Below are positions 26,358-36,408 of a DNA stretch of 55,845 bases, in pieces. The notes under the pieces were generated by a model. That model had not been told where the DNA came from and searched no databases. It worked only from the letters and a program-made list of their open reading frames with translations. The stretch is from contig CAZROR010000003.1 in the NCBI GenBank assembly GCA_964601765.1, positions 1 through 55,845 on the forward strand, written 5' to 3'. Numbering within the stretch: position 1 is the first letter of the stretch; every line of letters begins with the position of its first letter. Both the position numbers and the translations under genes were made by a program. Source of the stretch: SZUA-181 sp964601765. Lineage in GTDB: Bacteria; Pseudomonadota; Zetaproteobacteria; Mariprofundales; Mariprofundaceae.

Positions 26358-27772
26358 TTGTACCGGTCGTTCTCTCGGGTGGGGCTGGCACGCGGCTATG
26401 GCCGCTGTCCCGCGAGGCCTACCCGAAGCAGTTCATTCCGCTGCTGGAGGAGAAGTCGCTTTTCCAGGCCACGGTTTGCCGGCTTGAAGGGCTGACGGAT
26501 TGCACAGCTCCGTTGTTTGTGTGCAATGACCAGCATCGGTTTTTGGTGGCCGAGCAACTGCGTCAGCTGGCTGTTACGCCAGCAGCCATCGTGCTTGAGC
26601 CTGTCGGTCGCAATACCGCTCCAGCGGTGGCCTGTGCGGCATTGCAGGCCGGTGGCAGCGACGCCCTGCTGCTCGTGTTGCCGGCAGATCACGTGATCGT
26701 CGATACGGCCGCATTCCAGGCTGCTGTGATGGCCGCGAAGCTCCATGCCATGGCCGGGCATCTTGTGACCTTTGGCATTGTTCCCGACCAGCCGGAGACC
26801 GGGTATGGCTATATCCGCAAGGGTGGGTCGATACCGGCAAGTGATGGCTCTTCCTGTTTTCAGGTGGCTGAGTTTGTGGAGAAGCCGGATGCAGAGACGG
26901 CGCAGGGCTATCTTGCATCGGGTGAGTACTACTGGAACAGCGGCATGTTCATGTTCCGCGCCGATGCTTATCTGCGGGAGCTGGAGCGACATGCTCCGGC
27001 CATGCTTGCCAGCTGTAAACAGGCCTGCACGGCAGCCACGGCCGATCTCGACTTTCTGCGCCTGGATCACGATGCATTCAGCAGCTGTCCCGCCGATTCC
27101 ATCGATTACGCGGTGATGGAGAAAACAGATCGCGCCGTAGTTGTCCCGCTTGATGTGGGTTGGAGCGATCTTGGCTCCTGGTCGGCCCTGTATGCGGCTG
27201 GTCAGCCGGATGCAGCCGGCAATGTCATCAGGGGTGATGTCCTGACGCATGATGTGCGGAACAGTTACCTGCATAGCGAGGACCGCCTGCTGGCCGCTGT
27301 AGGTGTTTCCGACCATGTCGTGGTGGAGACCGCGGATGCAGTGCTCGTGGCGCACAAATCCCGTGTGCAGGATGTCAGGCGGATTGTGGAACAGCTCAAG
27401 ACGAATGAGCGCAGTGAACATGTGTTCCATAACCGGGTCTACCGCCCCTGGGGTGCTTATCAGGACGTTGATGTGTCGGATCGATTCCGGGTCAAGCGCA
27501 TTACCGTAAACCCTAGAGCCAGCCTGTCACTGCAGCTGCACCACCACCGTGCCGAGCACTGGGTTGTCGTGCGTGGCACGGCACGGATTACCCGCGATGG
27601 CGAGGTCATGACCCTGAAGGAAGACGAATCGACATATATCCCGATCGGCATGAAACACCGGCTGGAAAATCCGGGGATGACACCACTGGAAATCATCGAG
27701 GTGCAGACGGGGGACTATCTCGGTGAGGATGACATCGTACGCTTCGACGATGTATATGGCAGGGTGGACTGA
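26354..27772 (+). CDS. manC: Mannose-1-phosphate guanylyltransferase (type II, with cupin/isomerase domain)
   Basis: About 472 residues from ATG 26354, which overlaps the rfbB stop. The N-terminal nucleotidyltransferase shows 'VVLSGGAGTRLWPLSREAYPKQF', 'GRNTAPAVA', 'FVEKPD' and 'YYWNSGMFMFRA'. The C-terminal cupin shows 'QLHHHRAEHWVVVRGTARIT' and 'HRLENPG', as in bifunctional phosphomannose isomerase/GDP-mannose pyrophosphorylases (AlgA/XanB/ManC). It makes GDP-mannose, and possibly mannose-6-phosphate. It closes the sugar-nucleotide operon before carA. Confidence 0.95.
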   Translation: MIVPVVLSGGAGTRLWPLSREAYPKQFIPLLEEKSLFQATVCRLEGLTDCTAPLFVCNDQHRFLVAEQLRQLAVTPAAIVLEPVGRNTAPAVACAALQAGGSDALLLVLPADHVIVDTAAFQAAVMAAKLHAMAGHLVTFGIVPDQPETGYGYIRKGGSIPASDGSSCFQVAEFVEKPDAETAQGYLASGEYYWNSGMFMFRADAYLRELERHAPAMLASCKQACTAATADLDFLRLDHDAFSSCPADSIDYAVMEKTDRAVVVPLDVGWSDLGSWSALYAAGQPDAAGNVIRGDVLTHDVRNSYLHSEDRLLAAVGVSDHVVVETADAVLVAHKSRVQDVRRIVEQLKTNERSEHVFHNRVYRPWGAYQDVDVSDRFRVKRITVNPRASLSLQLHHHRAEHWVVVRGTARITRDGEVMTLKEDESTYIPIGMKHRLENPGMTPLEIIEVQTGDYLGEDDIVRFDDVYGRVD

Positions 27773-27842
27773 TGCGTGAAAATCGCTCGACATCACAGGG
27801 CGCTGTTCTTACCCTCGCGGCGGGACGATGGCTGGAGCAGAC

Positions 27843-28970
<1,128 letters not shown>

Positions 28971-30523
28971 CAGTCTGTCGGACTTGATTCACAGCGCAAG
29001 GTGATTTGGGTATGTGATTTGGTCATCACGAACGATTTCATCTGACACACCGCTGTTTCAGGCTGAGCATAAGAGATACTGGCCATCTCATGCGGCCTTC
29101 AGGGCGAACATCCGCTTGATATTCCATGCCATGCAGACCAGTTGCCATTCACCCTGCGCCTTTTTCAGCCCGCGCATGGAGAATTGCCGGAATCCGAGCA
29201 CGTTCTTGATGATGCCGAAGACCGGTTCCACCGTGCTTTTGCGTCTGGCGTAAATCTCCTTGCCTTGTTTGCCCTGTAAATCGTACTGCATGCAAGCCAC
29301 AAGATCATCCGGGTCAGGCGGCGGCATATCCCGGTTGTCCGTAAATCGTTCCAGCAGGGATGGATGGTGGGCTTCACGCTTGCTTGCAATCAGCGGCGTG
29401 ATCCCTTTCTCATGGCAATGCTTCACATTCCTCTCGCTGAAATAACCGGTGTCCGCCACCAGCGTATCCACGTCGCCCAGATTCTTCGGCAAGGCCTTGA
29501 TGGCTTCTATCGCAGGTTCAATCTCCAGCTTGTCATTCGGCGCCTGCGACACATGCGCCCCAACCACCAGCATCGTATCCATGTCCACGGATGCCTGAGC
29601 ATTATACGCCTGCTCAAACCCGCCGCCGGATACCGGCATGATACGTGACTCTTCATCCGTCAGATTGACCTGATCCCTATCCTTCGGGCCAGTCTCCGGC
29701 GGCCTGGGCCTCCTGCCCCGGGACTTCTTGCCCGTTTGCCGTTCCCGTTCTTCCCGCCGCCTGAGCTTTTCCTCGTATTCCGCCTGAGCACGTACATCCT
29801 TCTCCGCCGCACGCGCCTCGATCTCCGCCTTCGCTTTGGCAATGGCCGCCAGACGATCCTCCCGGCGTGACAACTCCTCCGGCAGGCTCATCCCATCCGG
29901 CATGTCCTCCGCGTCCGCCTCCTCGGCCAGGCGCATCAACTCATCCACTTCCGCCTGCAACTGTTCCTCCAGACGATTGGCGTGCCCCCAGCTCAACGCC
30001 GAATGCCTGCTCGCATTCGCCTTCACCTTCGTCCCGTCCAGACTCACGCGCCCCAGCTTCACCATCTCCATGCCATGCGCAACCTCAAGTATCTGAACAA
30101 ACAATCCGCTTAACAGGGAAAGAAATCGCCTGCGGAACGTCGCGATCGTGTCGTGGTCAGGATGTGTGTTGGCGGCAATAAACCGGAACGCCACCGAATC
30201 ATACGTGGCTCGCTCCAGTTTGCGGCTCGAAAACACGCCCGTCGCATAACCGTAAAACAGCAACGCCAACAGAACCTTCGGATGATACGGCGCGCTGCCG
30301 CCCCCTCCGTAGGACCGTTCCAATGCGCTCGTATCCAACCTCTCCACAATCTCCACAACAAATCGCGCCAGATGATCCTCCGGCAGCCATTCGTCCAGCG
30401 ATGGCGGCAATAAATACGGCGTGCACCGATCTACATCACGAAACTTGCTGCTCATCGAGGCTTCCTCCATGTCCCTTGCTGTTTGAGTATCCTATCATGA
30501 ATGGGGCTAAGTCCGACAGGCTC
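28971..30523 (-). mobile_element. Complete IS1182-family insertion sequence
   Basis: 1553 bp. Imperfect 15-bp terminal inverted repeats: CAGTCTGTCGGACTT at the left (28971-28985) and, read on the minus strand, GAGCCTGTCGGACTT at the right (30509-30523), 13 of 15 matching. A CTAG duplication flanks it. It holds one intact transposase gene on the minus strand. The two ends, the duplication and the uninterrupted gene suggest a fairly recent and possibly active copy. It separates carA from a convergent SPOR-like gene. Confidence 0.88.
29088..30455 (-). CDS. IS1182-family transposase
   Basis: 455 residues from MSSKFRDVD at 30455, chosen because GGAGGA lies 7 bases upstream; a further in-frame Met at 30470 lies before that site. 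The N-terminal DUF772-like domain shows 'YHPKVLLALLFYGYATGVFSSRKLER'. The DDE residues are the Asp in 'SLDGTKVKANAS', the Asp in 'VADTGYFSERN' and the Glu in 'RKSTVEPVFG'. Between the first two lies a charged Glu/Arg-rich coiled insertion (about 170-270). No frameshift or stop breaks it, so it could be functional. Confidence 0.93.
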   Translation of the reverse strand: MSSKFRDVDRCTPYLLPPSLDEWLPEDHLARFVVEIVERLDTSALERSYGGGGSAPYHPKVLLALLFYGYATGVFSSRKLERATYDSVAFRFIAANTHPDHDTIATFRRRFLSLLSGLFVQILEVAHGMEMVKLGRVSLDGTKVKANASRHSALSWGHANRLEEQLQAEVDELMRLAEEADAEDMPDGMSLPEELSRREDRLAAIAKAKAEIEARAAEKDVRAQAEYEEKLRRREERERQTGKKSRGRRPRPPETGPKDRDQVNLTDEESRIMPVSGGGFEQAYNAQASVDMDTMLVVGAHVSQAPNDKLEIEPAIEAIKALPKNLGDVDTLVADTGYFSERNVKHCHEKGITPLIASKREAHHPSLLERFTDNRDMPPPDPDDLVACMQYDLQGKQGKEIYARRKSTVEPVFGIIKNVLGFRQFSMRGLKKAQGEWQLVCMAWNIKRMFALKAA

Positions 30524-30527
30524 CTAG
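30524..30527. repeat. Target-site duplication of the IS, right copy (CTAG)
   Basis: Second copy of CTAG, directly after the right inverted repeat. Removing one copy and the IS joins the carA stop directly to the 3' flank of the convergent SPOR-like gene, about 17 bases apart. Confidence 0.7.
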
Positions 30528-30544
30528 CCTGCGCTATTCTATTC

Positions 30545-31171
30545 TTACTGTTGTTGTGGGCCTTTGCCAAAAAGCGTTTCAAATTGATGCTCCGGTATGA
30601 GTACCGGTTCAGCGAGCCCCAGATCCGCAACCTTTTTCCATAGTTGGCGGGCTTCACTCTCCGGCAGCGGTGGAAAGATAAACCGGCATACAGGCAGCCC
30701 GATGCGCCGTCTTTCGTAGGTAAAAGGGAGCCCTGTCTTTTTGAGCCTGGCCTGGAGCTGAGAGGCGTGCCCGGCCATGGTGAATCGGCCAAGCGCAACT
30801 ACGAAGTAGCCATCCTTTTCGATGACGTCCGCTTCCAGACCATGTCGCAGCCATTCATTTTTTGCCCTGATGGCAAGCCTTTTGGTTGCAAATGTTCGCT
30901 TGTCGTCAAAGGCGTGCAACACGATCACTTCGTGTCGGATGATTTTGACAGGGTGCAGGCCGGCCATGCGAAGGCGCCTCTCCATGTCCTGAATGGCCGC
31001 TTTGGAAATGAGGCGGCGGGTTACAACCTGCCAGGTAGTATTCTCCTTTCCAGCTTCCCTTGGCGTGGCAATGCGGAGCACATGAGGGAAGGTGGGGCAA
31101 GGCGGGTACCATGCCACCCAGGCCAGACCGGCGAATAGCATCGCCAGCAGCAGATAAAGCCCTGTACGCAT
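30545..31171 (-). CDS. Membrane-anchored SPOR-like domain protein
   Basis: 208 residues. A signal anchor (about 5-22) is followed by two repeats of SPOR-like character: 'WQVVTRRLISKAAIQDMERRLRMAGL...' and 'YFVVALGRFTMAGHASQLQARLKKTGLPF'. SPOR domains bind denuded glycan strands at the division septum. The match is by pattern only, and the aromatic and glycine positions fit best in the second copy. It is the last gene of the nadC-birA-coaX operon; its start codon shares one base with the coaX stop. The IS lies 17 bases beyond its stop. Confidence 0.65.
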   Translation of the reverse strand: MRTGLYLLLAMLFAGLAWVAWYPPCPTFPHVLRIATPREAGKENTTWQVVTRRLISKAAIQDMERRLRMAGLHPVKIIRHEVIVLHAFDDKRTFATKRLAIRAKNEWLRHGLEADVIEKDGYFVVALGRFTMAGHASQLQARLKKTGLPFTYERRRIGLPVCRFIFPPLPESEARQLWKKVADLGLAEPVLIPEHQFETLFGKGPQQQ

Positions 31172-31950
31172 CAGCTGAAGTGCTGATCTGCCAGCACCTT
31201 CAGGCCTTCCAGTGTCAGGTTTGGCCGGCAGGCTGAAATGCCCGGGATATCGCGAATGATATCACCTGCCAGCCCACCGCTGGCGATGACTGGTGCCTCA
31301 CCGTAGCCAGATATGGCATGTAGTCTGCGGATGATACCGGTCAGACCATCCACGGTTGCCCAGTAGCTGCCGGCCTGCATGCTGGTGACGGTATCGCGTG
31401 CGATGAGGGCCTCGGTGCGTGAGGGCCTTACCTGCGGAAGCCTTGCAGCCCGTCGGCTGAGTGCCTCCAGGGCCAGCCCCATGCCAGGGATAATCAGACC
31501 ACCCGCATAATGGCCTTCGGGCGAGACGATATCAAATGTGGTGGCGGTACCGCAGTCCATCACGATGACCGGGCTACCAAAGCGTGCGCGCGCAGCAACG
31601 GCGTTGACGATGCGGTCGGCCCCTACCTCTTTCGGATTTTTGTAATCCACTGCCATGCCTGTCTTCACATTGTCAACACCGACAAATACAGGCGTACAGC
31701 CAAAGACATGGTGGCAGGCTAGACTCAGGACGGTATCGACCGCAGGGACGACACTTGCGGCCATGATGCCGGTCAGCCGGATATTAGAGATGCCATGCAA
31801 CGTCAGCATGCCATGAAGCTGCATGGCCAGCTCGTCGGTGGTCCGGGTCTGCGTGCTGGACAACCGCCAGCGACAGGCAAGCTTATCCTCCCGATACAGA
31901 CCGAACACAATTTCCGTATTACCGACATCCACAACGAGGGTTGTGTTCAT
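31171..31950 (-). CDS. coaX: Type III pantothenate kinase
   Basis: 259 residues. It phosphorylates pantothenate as the first step of CoA synthesis. An ASKHA-fold kinase with 'VVDVGNTEIVFGLY' (P-loop-like, 6-19), 'GADRIVNAVAA' near 109 and 'VMDCGTATTFDIVS' near 129. Type III enzymes are insensitive to CoA feedback and need a monovalent cation. It overlaps birA by 4 bases, the common birA-coaX pairing. Confidence 0.95.
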   Translation of the reverse strand: MNTTLVVDVGNTEIVFGLYREDKLACRWRLSSTQTRTTDELAMQLHGMLTLHGISNIRLTGIMAASVVPAVDTVLSLACHHVFGCTPVFVGVDNVKTGMAVDYKNPKEVGADRIVNAVAARARFGSPVIVMDCGTATTFDIVSPEGHYAGGLIIPGMGLALEALSRRAARLPQVRPSRTEALIARDTVTSMQAGSYWATVDGLTGIIRRLHAISGYGEAPVIASGGLAGDIIRDIPGISACRPNLTLEGLKVLADQHFS

Positions 31951-32912
31951 GCTGCTATTTCCAGGTCGCCGGCAATGATGCGTTGCAGCCCTTCCGTGGT
32001 ATGGAGCAGCAGCGCACCATCTGTATCAAGACCAGTTGCAATCCCCTCGATTACACTACCGCCATCGTTGATGCGTACCATCTGGTTGCTGGCCACATGT
32101 GCGCCCCACCACTTGCGGCGAATGGTTTCAAAGCCAGCCTCCAGATAAGTAAAATAAGTCTGCTCAAGGCAGGCAAGCAGCCGCAGGGTCACATCCAGCC
32201 GTGAAACGTGTTTGCCTGCCGCAGTGCTGAGAACAGTAACTGGCTGGTTGATGTCTGCGGGCCACCCCTGTTCCGGCCTGCTCAGATTGACACCAATTCC
32301 GACAACGACTGCCTGTACATGTCCGGGCTCGGCACGCATCTCTGTAAGAATACCGGCGAGTTTTCCTCCCTGATACAGCAGATCGTTGGGCCACTTGATA
32401 CGAATGTCTTTCGAATAGTGCGACAGCGCCTGATGGCATGCGACGCCGGCTACGAGCGTCAGCTGTGCGATGGTTTCAGGAGGCCGTTGCGGCCGTAGCA
32501 GGACGGACATGGCCAGAGCACAGTCGTCCAGCGTGTGCCATATGCGTCCGAGCCGGCCACGTCCCCGACGCTGCCGCTGTGCAATAACGGTCAGCCCTTC
32601 CGCTGCTCCCTCGACTGCCAGCCGCATGGCCTCCGAGTTTGTCGAATCCACCTCTTCCAGCACCATGGCCTGGCGGCCGAACAGGCGGGTTTGCAGCCGT
32701 GCAGCAAGGATGCTGGCCGTAAGGATTTCCGAGTGTAGAACGTAGCCCCTGCCGCTGACAGCCGTGATATCAATGCCGTCTTTACGCATGGCCTCGATAT
32801 GTTTCCAGATGGCGGCACGGCTGACACCCAGCTCCGTGGCCAGAGCATCGCCCGATACAGGTATCCGGCCTGTTGCAAGCCGGGACAGGATGGCTTCGCG
32901 CATACCGTTCAT
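31947..32912 (-). CDS. birA: Biotin--[acetyl-CoA-carboxylase] ligase with HTH repressor domain
   Basis: 321 residues. The N-terminal winged helix ('VSGDALATELGVSRAAIWKHIEAMRKDGIDI', about 18-50) makes it likely also a repressor of biotin genes. The ligase domain shows 'EEVDSTNSEAMRLA', the biotinyl-AMP loop 'QRRGRGRLGRIW' and 'IKWPNDLLYQGGKLAGIL'. It attaches biotin to AccB. It overlaps nadC upstream and coaX downstream by 4 bases each, so the operon is tightly coupled. Confidence 0.95.
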   Translation of the reverse strand: MNGMREAILSRLATGRIPVSGDALATELGVSRAAIWKHIEAMRKDGIDITAVSGRGYVLHSEILTASILAARLQTRLFGRQAMVLEEVDSTNSEAMRLAVEGAAEGLTVIAQRQRRGRGRLGRIWHTLDDCALAMSVLLRPQRPPETIAQLTLVAGVACHQALSHYSKDIRIKWPNDLLYQGGKLAGILTEMRAEPGHVQAVVVGIGVNLSRPEQGWPADINQPVTVLSTAAGKHVSRLDVTLRLLACLEQTYFTYLEAGFETIRRKWWGAHVASNQMVRINDGGSVIEGIATGLDTDGALLLHTTEGLQRIIAGDLEIAA

Positions 32913-33739
32913 ATTACACGCATGGAGATGTCCAGTACCGGCGCGGAATGCGTGATAGCCCCGATGGCCAGCCTGTCCACACCGGTTTCAGCGTACTTCC
33001 GTGCATTGGACAAGTCGATACAACCTGATGCTTCCAGCAGGATATCCTTTGGCGCTATGGCGCGTGCGCACGAAACATCTTCCTCGCTCATATTGTCCAG
33101 AAGGATAATGTCCGGCTTGCACGTTACGGCTTCGCGTACCTGGGCGAGCGTTTCGCACTCAACCTCAATCCAGGTGTTTTTTCGATGTTGGCGGCACCTT
33201 TCCACGGCCTGGGGGATGGAGCCGGCAGCCATGATATGATTTTCCTTGATGAGTATGCCTGACTGCAGATCCATGCGATGATTGATACCTCCACCATGGA
33301 CGACAGCCTGCTTTTCAAGGTGGCGCAGGCCGGGCGTTGTTTTGCGCGTATCCACGATTTGGCACCCGGTACCGTGAACAGCCTGACAGAACGTATCGGT
33401 CAGGGAGGCGATACCGGATAAGTGCTGCAGGAAGTTCAGCGCCGTACGCTCTGCGGCGAGCAGTGCGCGCAGCCGACCGGACAGCGTGCAGATAACATCT
33501 CCAGGCTGTACGGTATCGGCATTGTGGCGTTGCCAGTGCGCCCGCGTATTGCTATCCACCAGTGTGAAGACCATGTCTGCAACAGCGACACCGGAAAGCA
33601 CGCCTGCTGCCTTGGCAAAAATGCGGGCTTCTCCGGCCTGTCCCTCCGGAATGGTGGCGGCACTGGTGATATCACAGTTTGCGGCATCCTCGCGCAGTGC
33701 CGCCGTAACCATGGCCTGAAGCGGGTCTACAGAGCCCAT
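32909..33739 (-). CDS. nadC: Nicotinate-nucleotide pyrophosphorylase (quinolinate phosphoribosyltransferase)
   Basis: 276 residues. It converts quinolinate and PRPP into nicotinate mononucleotide, in the de novo NAD route that nadE in this window completes. Visible are 'LNFLQHLSGIA', the substrate loop 'DTRKTTPGLRHLEKQAVVHGGG', 'HRMDL', 'LIKENHI', 'IEVECET' and 'ILLDNM', all typical. The start codon lies 13 bases inside the upstream gene, indicating coupling. Confidence 0.96.
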   Translation of the reverse strand: MGSVDPLQAMVTAALREDAANCDITSAATIPEGQAGEARIFAKAAGVLSGVAVADMVFTLVDSNTRAHWQRHNADTVQPGDVICTLSGRLRALLAAERTALNFLQHLSGIASLTDTFCQAVHGTGCQIVDTRKTTPGLRHLEKQAVVHGGGINHRMDLQSGILIKENHIMAAGSIPQAVERCRQHRKNTWIEVECETLAQVREAVTCKPDIILLDNMSEEDVSCARAIAPKDILLEASGCIDLSNARKYAETGVDRLAIGAITHSAPVLDISMRVI

Positions 33740-34395
33740 AGCGTGGCAGCCATGGCAATGGAAATGACAGGACGGTCGAGTGGGGTAGGGATCAGGGCGC
33801 GCAAGGCTGAAGCAGCCATGCCAGCCAGGGTGGTTGCGATGATAATGTTACTCCAGCCCAGGTTGTGAAAAATGAGCAGGCTCCAGCCACATGTCAGGCT
33901 TGCTGAAACAATCAGGACCATATGACCGGCAAAGGTCTGGTCAGGGTTGGCTGGCATGCCAAGGCGAAGCAGGCCGGCTCGGTCGAGAAGGTCGGCAGCA
34001 GTGATGCCAAGGCACAATGTCAGGGCGATGCCAAACCCGAATTCCGGTGCCGCCAGGTTCGTCAATGCAGCAATGCCCAGGGCCAGCGTGAACATGGTGG
34101 CATCCAGCAGGCTGTGAGTACCCGCTGACCAGGCAGATTTCAATGTAGCAAACCAGGGCCGCCGGATGCCTGCAGCCAGTACCAGGCAGAGGGTCAGCAG
34201 CCCGATACCCAGCAGGATGGCTGTAGCATTGGTGTACAGTGGCCAGAACAGCACCCAGATGGCGAGCAATGGGGGCAGCGAAGAAAAAATACGGCTGCCA
34301 GCAACCCTGCGACGGTGCAACATGACGGAAAGCCAGATAAACTGTATCAGGCCAATAGCAAACAACGCTGTGATGGTGGCATCTGTCCGATTCAC
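33727..34395 (-). CDS. Membrane protein resembling SEC59/DGK1-type polyprenol or diacylglycerol kinases
   Basis: 222 residues with about six to seven hydrophobic segments. The C-terminal part 'GMAASALRALIPTPLDRPVISIAMAATLWAL' resembles the 'E-x-x-x-P-x-D-N-x-x-x-P' end of the CTP-dependent dolichol/phytol/diacylglycerol kinase family. However, the Asn-Thr/Val of that motif is not well kept ('LDRPVIS'). The family would phosphorylate a polyprenol or lipid alcohol at the membrane. It is first in the nadC-birA-coaX operon. The assignment is a pattern-based guess. Confidence 0.45.
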   Translation of the reverse strand: MNRTDATITALFAIGLIQFIWLSVMLHRRRVAGSRIFSSLPPLLAIWVLFWPLYTNATAILLGIGLLTLCLVLAAGIRRPWFATLKSAWSAGTHSLLDATMFTLALGIAALTNLAAPEFGFGIALTLCLGITAADLLDRAGLLRLGMPANPDQTFAGHMVLIVSASLTCGWSLLIFHNLGWSNIIIATTLAGMAASALRALIPTPLDRPVISIAMAATLWAL

Positions 34396-34508
34396 GGGTG
34401 AAATCTAGCCCGTATTAGCGGCCAGGGCACGGAAATCCGCACCACCTCGTTTGACGGGGAAAAATCGGCTAGCATGCCGGAAACTTTTTGCAACGGGAGG
34501 CAGAAGGC

Positions 34509-35168
34509 GTGAATCAGGATGAAATGAAGCGAAAGGTGGCTGAGGCGGCGCTGGAATACGTGGTGCCGGACACTATTATTGGTGTGGGTACGGGTTCTAC
34601 TGCCAATATGTTTATCGATGCCCTGGCTGGTATGCGGGACCGTATTATTGGTGCTGTGGCAAGTTCCGAAGTGACTGCCAAACGGCTGATCGGACATGGT
34701 GTGCGCGTGCTCGATCTGAATGACGTGACCGGCAATCTGAGCGTGTATGTAGATGGAGCCGACGAGTTTGACGCTGAAAAATGCCTCACCAAGGGCGGTG
34801 GTGGTGCATTGACACGTGAAAAGATTGTTGCTGCAGCCTCCGAGATGTTCATCTGTATTGTGGATGAAACAAAAAAGGTGGATGTGCTGGGTGATTTCCC
34901 CCTGCCTGTCGAGGTGATTCCAATGGCCCGCAACCTGATTGCCCGCAGGCTGGCTGACCTCGGAGGCAGGCCTGTTCTGCGGGAGGGCTTCATCACTGAC
35001 AACGGCAATGAAATCATCGATGTTCATGACCTGCGTATCAGTGATCCGCGTGGCCTTGAGAGCCAGCTTAATCAGCTTCCCGGTGTGGTGACAAACGGGC
35101 TATTTGCCTTGCGTGGTGCCGACGTGATTCTGATGGGTACGGCAACAGGCGTGGAGCGTATCGAATAA
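34509..35168 (+). CDS. rpiA: Ribose-5-phosphate isomerase A
   Basis: 219 residues from GTG 34509, the same length as E. coli RpiA; a GGGAGG lies about 9 bases upstream. It interconverts ribose-5-phosphate and ribulose-5-phosphate in the pentose phosphate or Calvin route. Visible are 'IIGVGTGSTANMFIDAL', 'SSEVTAKRL', 'VYVDGADEFD' with the acidic active-site residues and 'KGGGGALTREKIVAAAS'. It is divergent from the cofactor operon with about 110 bases between, and precedes queA by 28 bases. Confidence 0.96.
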   Translation: MNQDEMKRKVAEAALEYVVPDTIIGVGTGSTANMFIDALAGMRDRIIGAVASSEVTAKRLIGHGVRVLDLNDVTGNLSVYVDGADEFDAEKCLTKGGGGALTREKIVAAASEMFICIVDETKKVDVLGDFPLPVEVIPMARNLIARRLADLGGRPVLREGFITDNGNEIIDVHDLRISDPRGLESQLNQLPGVVTNGLFALRGADVILMGTATGVERIE

Positions 35169-35196
35169 CCACAGCACCATCTGTTCAGCATACACC

Positions 35197-36228
35197 ATGC
35201 TGACAGCCGACTTTGACTATGCCCTGCCAGCACACCTGATAGCCCGGCAACCGATGGTGGAACGGGATGCATCCCGCCTGCTTTGCCTGTCTGCAGATGG
35301 TAGCCTAGAGGATAGCTCGATCCGGCGCCTGCCCGCACTGGTCCAGCCGGGAGATGTGTGGGTGCTGAATGACACGAAGGTTATTCCGGCCCGGTTACTC
35401 GGGCATAAATCCAGTGGCGGCCGGGCAGAGGTGTTGTTGCTGGAGCCACTGGGCCATGCTCATGTCTGGCTGGCCTGGGGAAAGTCAAATAAGCCTATGA
35501 AACCCGGGACCACGATTCATTTTGCCGAAGGGTTCATGGGTGAAGTTCTTGTGCGCGATGGCAAGCAAATTCATATCCGACTGATTGCGGATAATGTTGC
35601 AGTAGCGATAGAACGATACGGACACATGCCACTGCCGCCCTATATCGACAGGCCAGATACTGAGACAGATAAAATGCGTTATCAGACAGTTTACGCCAGG
35701 CATGCGGGCGCGGTAGCCGCACCAACAGCCGGTCTGCACCTCACGCAGCGTCTGCTGGCACAAATGCAGGATGCCGGTGCCGATTTTACGTATGTAACAT
35801 TGCATGTCGGGCCGGGGACATTTGAGCCAGTGCAGGTGGGCGGGGTCGAGAGCCACGAGATGCACGAGGAGGCATATCACATTCCCGTGGACACTGCTGC
35901 TATCATTAACGCTGCCCTTGACGAAGGCCGGCGGATTGTTGCCGTTGGCACAACCTCGCTGCGCGCGCTGGAGGCTTCCTGTGCCGATGGGCGGCTTGCC
36001 GCCGGCGAAGGGCGCACAGCCATATTCATCTATCCCGGATACAGGTTTCAGGTAGTTGATGCATTGCTCACCAACTTCCACCTGCCAAAGTCAACCTTGC
36101 TGATGCTGGTTTGTGCGCTGGCTGGCAGGTCACGCATCCTGGCAGCGTATGCACACGCCATTCAGCACGAGTATCGTTTCTATTCCTACGGTGACGCGAT
36201 GTTCATCGAGCGAAGTGATTATGATTAA
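35197..36228 (+). CDS. queA: S-adenosylmethionine:tRNA ribosyltransferase-isomerase
   Basis: 343 residues. It transfers and rearranges the ribose of SAM onto preQ1 at the tRNA wobble base to make epoxyqueuosine. Visible are the N-terminal 'FDYALPAHLIARQPMVERDASRLL', 'VWVLNDTKVIPARL', 'PTAGLHLT' and 'THVGPGTF'-like 'TLHVGPGTFEPV', and 'LLTNFHLPKSTLLMLVCALAG'. No tgt, yajC or secDF follows, unlike the usual order; the next gene is amtB. Confidence 0.96.
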   Translation: MLTADFDYALPAHLIARQPMVERDASRLLCLSADGSLEDSSIRRLPALVQPGDVWVLNDTKVIPARLLGHKSSGGRAEVLLLEPLGHAHVWLAWGKSNKPMKPGTTIHFAEGFMGEVLVRDGKQIHIRLIADNVAVAIERYGHMPLPPYIDRPDTETDKMRYQTVYARHAGAVAAPTAGLHLTQRLLAQMQDAGADFTYVTLHVGPGTFEPVQVGGVESHEMHEEAYHIPVDTAAIINAALDEGRRIVAVGTTSLRALEASCADGRLAAGEGRTAIFIYPGYRFQVVDALLTNFHLPKSTLLMLVCALAGRSRILAAYAHAIQHEYRFYSYGDAMFIERSDYD

Positions 36229-36236
36229 TGTTTAGG

Positions 36237-36260
36237 CATCATCGGGTCAGCCTGATGATG
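36237..36260 (+). terminator. Hairpin after queA
   Basis: CATCATCGGG pairs with CCTGATGATG (one G-T) around a TCAG tetraloop, ten base pairs, 9 bases after the queA stop. No T-tract follows (AAATAGG), so it may act as an RNA-stabilising hairpin or a weak terminator ahead of the amtB promoter. Confidence 0.4.
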
Positions 36261-36344
36261 AAATAGGCACGTTGCTGTTGCGAGGATGTCTACACAGTAG
36301 CCGTTTCTCCGTAAAAATCTGCGTTTTTGGTCTTATGCTCATAT

Positions 36345-36360
36345 TGGCATGATTTTTGCT
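36345..36360 (+). promoter_or_regulatory. Sigma-54 (RpoN) promoter for amtB
   Basis: TGGCATGATTTTTGCT matches the -24/-12 consensus TGGCACG-N4-TTGCW with one mismatch, and the GG-N10-GC spacing is exact. Transcription would start near 36371, leaving a short leader of about 38 bases before ATG 36409. This excludes the longer open frame from 36349. I could not find convincing upstream NtrC sites by eye. Confidence 0.8.
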
Positions 36361-36408
36361 TGTTCGTCACGGTCCGGAACGATCAAACTTTCTATTTGCG
36401 GGGTGGGT

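Noticed and set aside
26396..27430. 344-residue frame antisense to manC
   Set aside because: Shadow of a well-supported gene with conserved motifs on the other strand.
36262..36290. GGCACGTTGCTGTTGC as a sigma-54 promoter
   Set aside because: GG and GC are 12 bases apart instead of 10; the site at 36345-36360 has the exact spacing.
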